Shown here one piece after another: positions 6,160 to 8,943 of a DNA stretch of 8,943 nucleotides. Each line of letters begins with the position of its first letter. The first letter of the stretch is position 1. This DNA comes from a bacterium (GTDB lineage Bacteria > Bacteroidota > Bacteroidia > Bacteroidales > UBA932): the NCBI GenBank assembly GCA_004561775.1, contig SFUD01000015.1, positions 1 to 8,943 on the forward strand, read 5' to 3'. The position numbers and the translations under genes were made by a program. Below the pieces are notes generated by a model, which saw only the letters and a program-made list of their open reading frames with translations, ran no database searches and was not told the DNA's origin.

Positions 6160-8319
6160 ATGTATAACAATCAGAATCAAAATCAGAATCAGCAGAGTGC
6201 TCTAAGCACTTATGCAATCAACCTCAACGAGAGGGCGAAGGCGGGCAAACTGGACCCGGTTATTGGAAGGGACGAGGAGATTAGGCGTGTTCTGCAGATT
6301 CTTAGCAGAAGGACAAAGAACAATCCTATTCTTGTAGGAGAACCTGGAGTTGGAAAGACAGCCATAGCTGAGGGCTTGGCACAAAGGATAGTTAATGGAG
6401 ATGTGGCGGAGAACCTTAAGAACAAAGTGCTCTACTCTCTGGATATGGGCGCTCTTATTGCGGGCGCCAAGTATCAGGGAGAATTTGAAGAGAGGCTTAA
6501 GTCTGTTGTTAAGGAGGTTATTGAGAGCCAGGGTGAGATAATTCTATATATAGATGAGATTCATACTCTGGTGGGTGCCGGCAAGAGCTCCGGCGCAATG
6601 GATGCGGCAAATATTCTTAAACCTGCACTTGCAAGGGGAGAGCTTAGAACTGTAGGCGCCACAACTCTGGATGAGTACCAGAAATATTTTGAGCAGGATA
6701 AGGCACTGGAGCGCCGTTTCCAGATGGTTATGGTAGATGAGCCTTCGCCTGCAGAGAGCATCTCAATTCTGCGTGGACTTAAGGAGAAGTATGAGGGACA
6801 CCACAAGGTAAAGATATTGGATGATGCCATAATTGCCGCGGTAGACCTCTCCAACAGGTATATAACCAACAGGTTTCTTCCCGATAAGGCCATAGACCTT
6901 ATAGACGAGGCTGCCTCCAAGCTAAGACTGGAGATGAACTCTGTGCCTGAGTCCATAGATGAGCTTAACAGAAGAATAAAGCAGTTGGAGATAGAGAAGG
7001 AGGCAATCAAGAGAGAGGGCAAATCTCCAAAACTGACCGAACTTACAGATGAGCTCAATGATCTTATGGCAAAACAGAAGGAGTTGGACAAGCGCTGGAA
7101 GGAGGAGAAGGAGGTGCTTACCAATATGCAGAGCAAGCGCCAGCAGATAGAGGATTTGAAGAATACCGCTGCAGCGGCAGAGAGAGCCGGGGATTATGGC
7201 AAGGTTGCAGAGATAAGATATGGCAAGATTGCGCAGTTGCAGAAGGAGATAGATGAACTTGCAGCCAAACGCAACAGCAACCCGGAGGGGCAGCTTATAA
7301 ATGAGGAGGTCTCTCCCGATGATATTGCGGAGGTTGTCTCCAAATGGACAGGCATACCTGTAAAGAGAATGCTGCAGAGCGAGCGCGAGAAACTGCTGCA
7401 CCTTGAGGAGAACCTGCACAAGAGAGTTGTAGGACAGGAGGAGGCCATAAAGGCTGTATCAGATGCGGTGAGAAGGTCTCGTGCAGGCCTGCAGAATGAG
7501 AAGAGGCCTATAGGTTCGTTCCTCTTTCTGGGTACCACCGGTGTGGGTAAGACAGAGCTTGCCAAGGCGCTTGCAGAGTTTCTCTTTAACGATGAGAATA
7601 TGATGACAAGGATAGATATGAGCGAGTATCAGGAGAGCTTTGCTGTTACCCGACTTATAGGTGCGCCTCCGGGATATGTGGGATACGACGAGGGTGGCCA
7701 GCTTACAGAGGCTGTAAGGCGTAAACCCTACTCTGTGGTCCTCTTTGATGAGATAGAGAAGGCGCATCCGGATGTATTCAATATCCTGCTTCAGGTCTTG
7801 GACGACGGAAGGCTTACAGACGGCAAGGGCCGTACGGTAAACTTTAAGAATACTATCCTTATTATGACAAGTAATGTGGGAAGTGAGATTATTCAGGAGG
7901 AGATAAACAAGAGCGCCGCTTCCGACGGTCTCTCAAGGGAGAGATTGGAAAAGTGCAAGAGTATGGTGATGAACCTGCTTAAACAGAGGGTAAGACCGGA
8001 GTTCCTTAACAGGATAGACGAGGTGATAATGTTCCAGCCTCTTACCAAGGCAGATGTTAAAGGCATTCTTAATCTGCAGATTAACACAATCAAGGAGATG
8101 CTGGAAGAGAAGGGCGTAAGCCTGGAATTCACAGAGAGGGCTCTGGACTATCTTGCCGGCAAGGGTTACGACATTGCCTACGGAGCGCGTCCTATAAAGA
8201 GGCTCCTTCAGAAGGAACTTGTAAATGAACTTGCCAAAGAGATGATAGAGGGAGATATCTCCAAAGAGAGCAAAGTGGTTATAGATGCAAGAGAGGGCCG
8301 TTTGGTTATTGAGCCATAA
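6160..8319 (+). CDS. clpB: ClpB-type AAA+ protein disaggregase lacking the N-terminal domain
   Basis: This is a cytoplasmic hexameric ATPase that, in the family, works with DnaK to extract proteins from aggregates. AAA domain 1 has Walker A GEPGVGKT (60-67), pore loop GAKYQGEFE (102-110, Tyr105), Walker B ILYIDEIH (128-135) and arginine pair 185-186. The coiled-coil middle domain, the mark of ClpB, spans about 255-375. AAA domain 2 has GTTGVGKT (458-465), pore loop GYVGYDEGG (505-513), Walker B VVLFDEIEKAH (526-536) and sensor-2 GARP (675-678). No IGL/IGF ClpP-binding loop is seen, so it is not ClpC or ClpA. Normal ClpB has about 860 residues; this has 719. The missing part is exactly the N domain of about 150 residues, replaced by MYNNQNQNQNQQ before the normal YAINLNERAKAGKLDPVIGR. 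The upstream frame has no ATG before its stop at 6109, and no remnant of the N domain is seen. The start has an SD sequence (AAGGAG) held in a hairpin. Confidence 0.95.
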   Translation: MYNNQNQNQNQQSALSTYAINLNERAKAGKLDPVIGRDEEIRRVLQILSRRTKNNPILVGEPGVGKTAIAEGLAQRIVNGDVAENLKNKVLYSLDMGALIAGAKYQGEFEERLKSVVKEVIESQGEIILYIDEIHTLVGAGKSSGAMDAANILKPALARGELRTVGATTLDEYQKYFEQDKALERRFQMVMVDEPSPAESISILRGLKEKYEGHHKVKILDDAIIAAVDLSNRYITNRFLPDKAIDLIDEAASKLRLEMNSVPESIDELNRRIKQLEIEKEAIKREGKSPKLTELTDELNDLMAKQKELDKRWKEEKEVLTNMQSKRQQIEDLKNTAAAAERAGDYGKVAEIRYGKIAQLQKEIDELAAKRNSNPEGQLINEEVSPDDIAEVVSKWTGIPVKRMLQSEREKLLHLEENLHKRVVGQEEAIKAVSDAVRRSRAGLQNEKRPIGSFLFLGTTGVGKTELAKALAEFLFNDENMMTRIDMSEYQESFAVTRLIGAPPGYVGYDEGGQLTEAVRRKPYSVVLFDEIEKAHPDVFNILLQVLDDGRLTDGKGRTVNFKNTILIMTSNVGSEIIQEEINKSAASDGLSRERLEKCKSMVMNLLKQRVRPEFLNRIDEVIMFQPLTKADVKGILNLQINTIKEMLEEKGVSLEFTERALDYLAGKGYDIAYGARPIKRLLQKELVNELAKEMIEGDISKESKVVIDAREGRLVIEP
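6169..6192 (+). repeat. Hexanucleotide tandem repeat (AATCAR x4) in the clpB 5' end
   Basis: Four tandem units AATCAG, AATCAA, AATCAG, AATCAG encode Asn-Gln pairs at residues 4-11 of ClpB, followed by another CAG. Unit number changes by slippage would add or remove two residues without breaking the frame. The repeat lies where the N domain would be expected to join AAA domain 1. Confidence 0.75.
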
Positions 8320-8335
8320 CGGCTCTCTCTTTTTT
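8290..8335 (+). terminator. Intrinsic terminator of clpB
   Basis: The arms 8290-8302 and 8318-8330 form 13 base pairs (one G-U), with three more pairs (TGG/CCA) possible toward the loop after a one-base bulge. A run of six T (8330-8335) follows. The clpB stop codon (8317-8319) is inside the hairpin, and the last codons of the convergent NCS2 gene are too. There is no T-run on the minus-strand exit side, so it should act mainly on clpB transcripts. Confidence 0.85.
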
Positions 8336-8943
8336 AAGAGTAAGATTCAGAATTACTGCTATAATGAAGACCACAGCCACGCAGTTCTCTGCAAAGACGG
8401 TCTTTACCAGCTCCGGGAAGATGTTGAATAGCCCGCTTGCCTGTGTAAAACCTATTCCTATGCTTAGCGAGAGCGAGGAGATTATCAGATTCCTCTGGCT
8501 GAATCCGCATTTTGCTGTCATCCCGAATCCTGCAAAGAGAATGGAGCCGAACATCATTATGGTGCAACCTCCAAGAACCGCCTGAGGTATGGAGGTAAGG
8601 AGTATCCCGAACGCAGGAAAGAGACCTGCAAGAATCATTATTGCCGCGCCTGTTGCTATGGCAAATCTGTTTACTACGCCGCTCATAGAGGCAAGTCCAA
8701 CATTCTGGCTGAAACTGGTAATAGGCGTGCAGCCGAAGAGGCCAGCTATGGAACTTACAAAACCGTCGCAGGCAATGGATCCTGAGAGCTCTTTGCCGGT
8801 AATCTCCCTATGCAGGGCGGATGAGGCCAGCGCGGAGGTATCTCCAATGGTCTCAGTTGCAGAGACAAGGAAGACTACCACAATGGAGAGTATTGCGCCA
8901 AGGCTGAATACAGGCTTGAAAGGCATTATGTTCGGGAGTGAGA
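8306..8943 (-). CDS. NCS2/NAT family nucleobase:cation symporter, xanthine/urate-type, C-terminal part
   Basis: These are the last 211 residues of an inner-membrane permease that imports a purine or pyrimidine base with H+ or Na+; the start is beyond the right edge. Hydrophobic segments alternate through the chain. The family motifs are in order: ATETIGDTSA (transport-site Glu and Asp of helix 8), GCTPITSFSQNVG (helix 10) and PQAVLGGCTIMMFGSILFAG. The NAT signature QNVGLASMSG (8678-8707) begins with Gln as in xanthine/urate carriers, not Glu as in uracil carriers. It has Ser where Thr is usual. The chain ends with a basic tail LKKERAVMAQ, with the stop at 8306-8308. The gene faces clpB and their coding ends overlap by 14 bases. 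Family is firm; purine preference is inferred from the signature. Confidence 0.92.
   Translation of the reverse strand, partial: SLPNIMPFKPVFSLGAILSIVVVFLVSATETIGDTSALASSALHREITGKELSGSIACDGFVSSIAGLFGCTPITSFSQNVGLASMSGVVNRFAIATGAAIMILAGLFPAFGILLTSIPQAVLGGCTIMMFGSILFAGFGMTAKCGFSQRNLIISSLSLSIGIGFTQASGLFNIFPELVKTVFAENCVAVVFIIAVILNLTLKKERAVMAQ

Larger units (their letters stand above)
6050..6162 (+). repeat. Imperfect direct repeat flanking the clpB leader
   Basis: The segment 6050-6070 closely resembles 6140-6162. Both read TT(G/C)A, an A-run, GAG, a run of five or six T, then A-rich bases and an ATG (6068-6070 and 6160-6162). The downstream copy holds the SD sequence and start codon of clpB. 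The upstream ATG opens only a three-codon frame (stop 6077-6079), so it is not a gene. Low-complexity A/T runs contribute to the similarity. Confidence 0.4.

Noticed and set aside
6131..6205. Small 24-codon frame starting in the hairpin loop and overlapping the clpB start
   Set aside because: It has no ribosome site, and its product (MRRFKKEFLICITIRI...) is simply the clpB repeat read in another frame. Nothing supports translation.
1..8943. A new defence, mobile or biosynthetic system
   Set aside because: Every long coding frame belongs to a well-known housekeeping or transport family, and no mobile element, CRISPR-like or toxin-antitoxin signal was seen.

Overview
The window looks like an ordinary chromosomal stretch of a member of the Bacteroidota, probably Bacteroidales. 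The evidence is promoter-like motifs of the Bacteroidota type (TTTG, a spacer of about 20 bases, then TAnnTTTG), AT-rich start regions with little Shine-Dalgarno (SD) sequence, and protein sequences that read like Bacteroidales housekeeping proteins (MATE, Uup, phospho-sugar mutase, GH3, ClpB, NCS2). Genus cannot be decided from the sequence alone. No tRNA, rRNA, CRISPR array, insertion sequence, phage gene or attachment site was seen.

Layout: a MATE efflux transporter is cut by the left edge (1-520, minus). A 42-base divergent intergenic region follows, then four plus-strand genes: the ABC-F ATPase uup (563-2491), a phospho-sugar mutase (2521-4182), a secreted family 3 glycoside hydrolase of NagZ type (4187-6031) and a ClpB disaggregase without its N-terminal domain (6160-8319). 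A nucleobase:cation symporter (NCS2 family) runs in from the right edge on the minus strand (8306-8943). It converges on clpB with a 14-base overlap inside a strong terminator hairpin.

The spacing of uup, mutase and GH3 (29 and 4 bases) suggests one operon, with the mutase and GH3 most tightly linked. The mutase supplies sugar phosphates for cell-surface polysaccharide or storage glycan. The GH3 enzyme probably removes N-acetylglucosamine from peptidoglycan or glycans in the periplasm, so both fit cell-wall or glycan metabolism. uup (ribosome- and DNA-linked ATPase) and clpB (protein disaggregation) are general maintenance genes.

I do not see a new multi-gene system. The most interesting place is the clpB start. 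A putative promoter (6075-6107) would start transcription almost exactly at an 18-base-pair hairpin. The 3' arm of that hairpin contains an unusually good SD sequence, which pairs with a CTCCTT anti-SD in the 5' arm. The protein then begins with an Asn/Gln hexanucleotide repeat in place of the normal ClpB N domain. A heat-responsive or otherwise regulated RNA switch controlling a naturally short ClpB is a testable idea. A plain terminator for the upstream operon is the main alternative.
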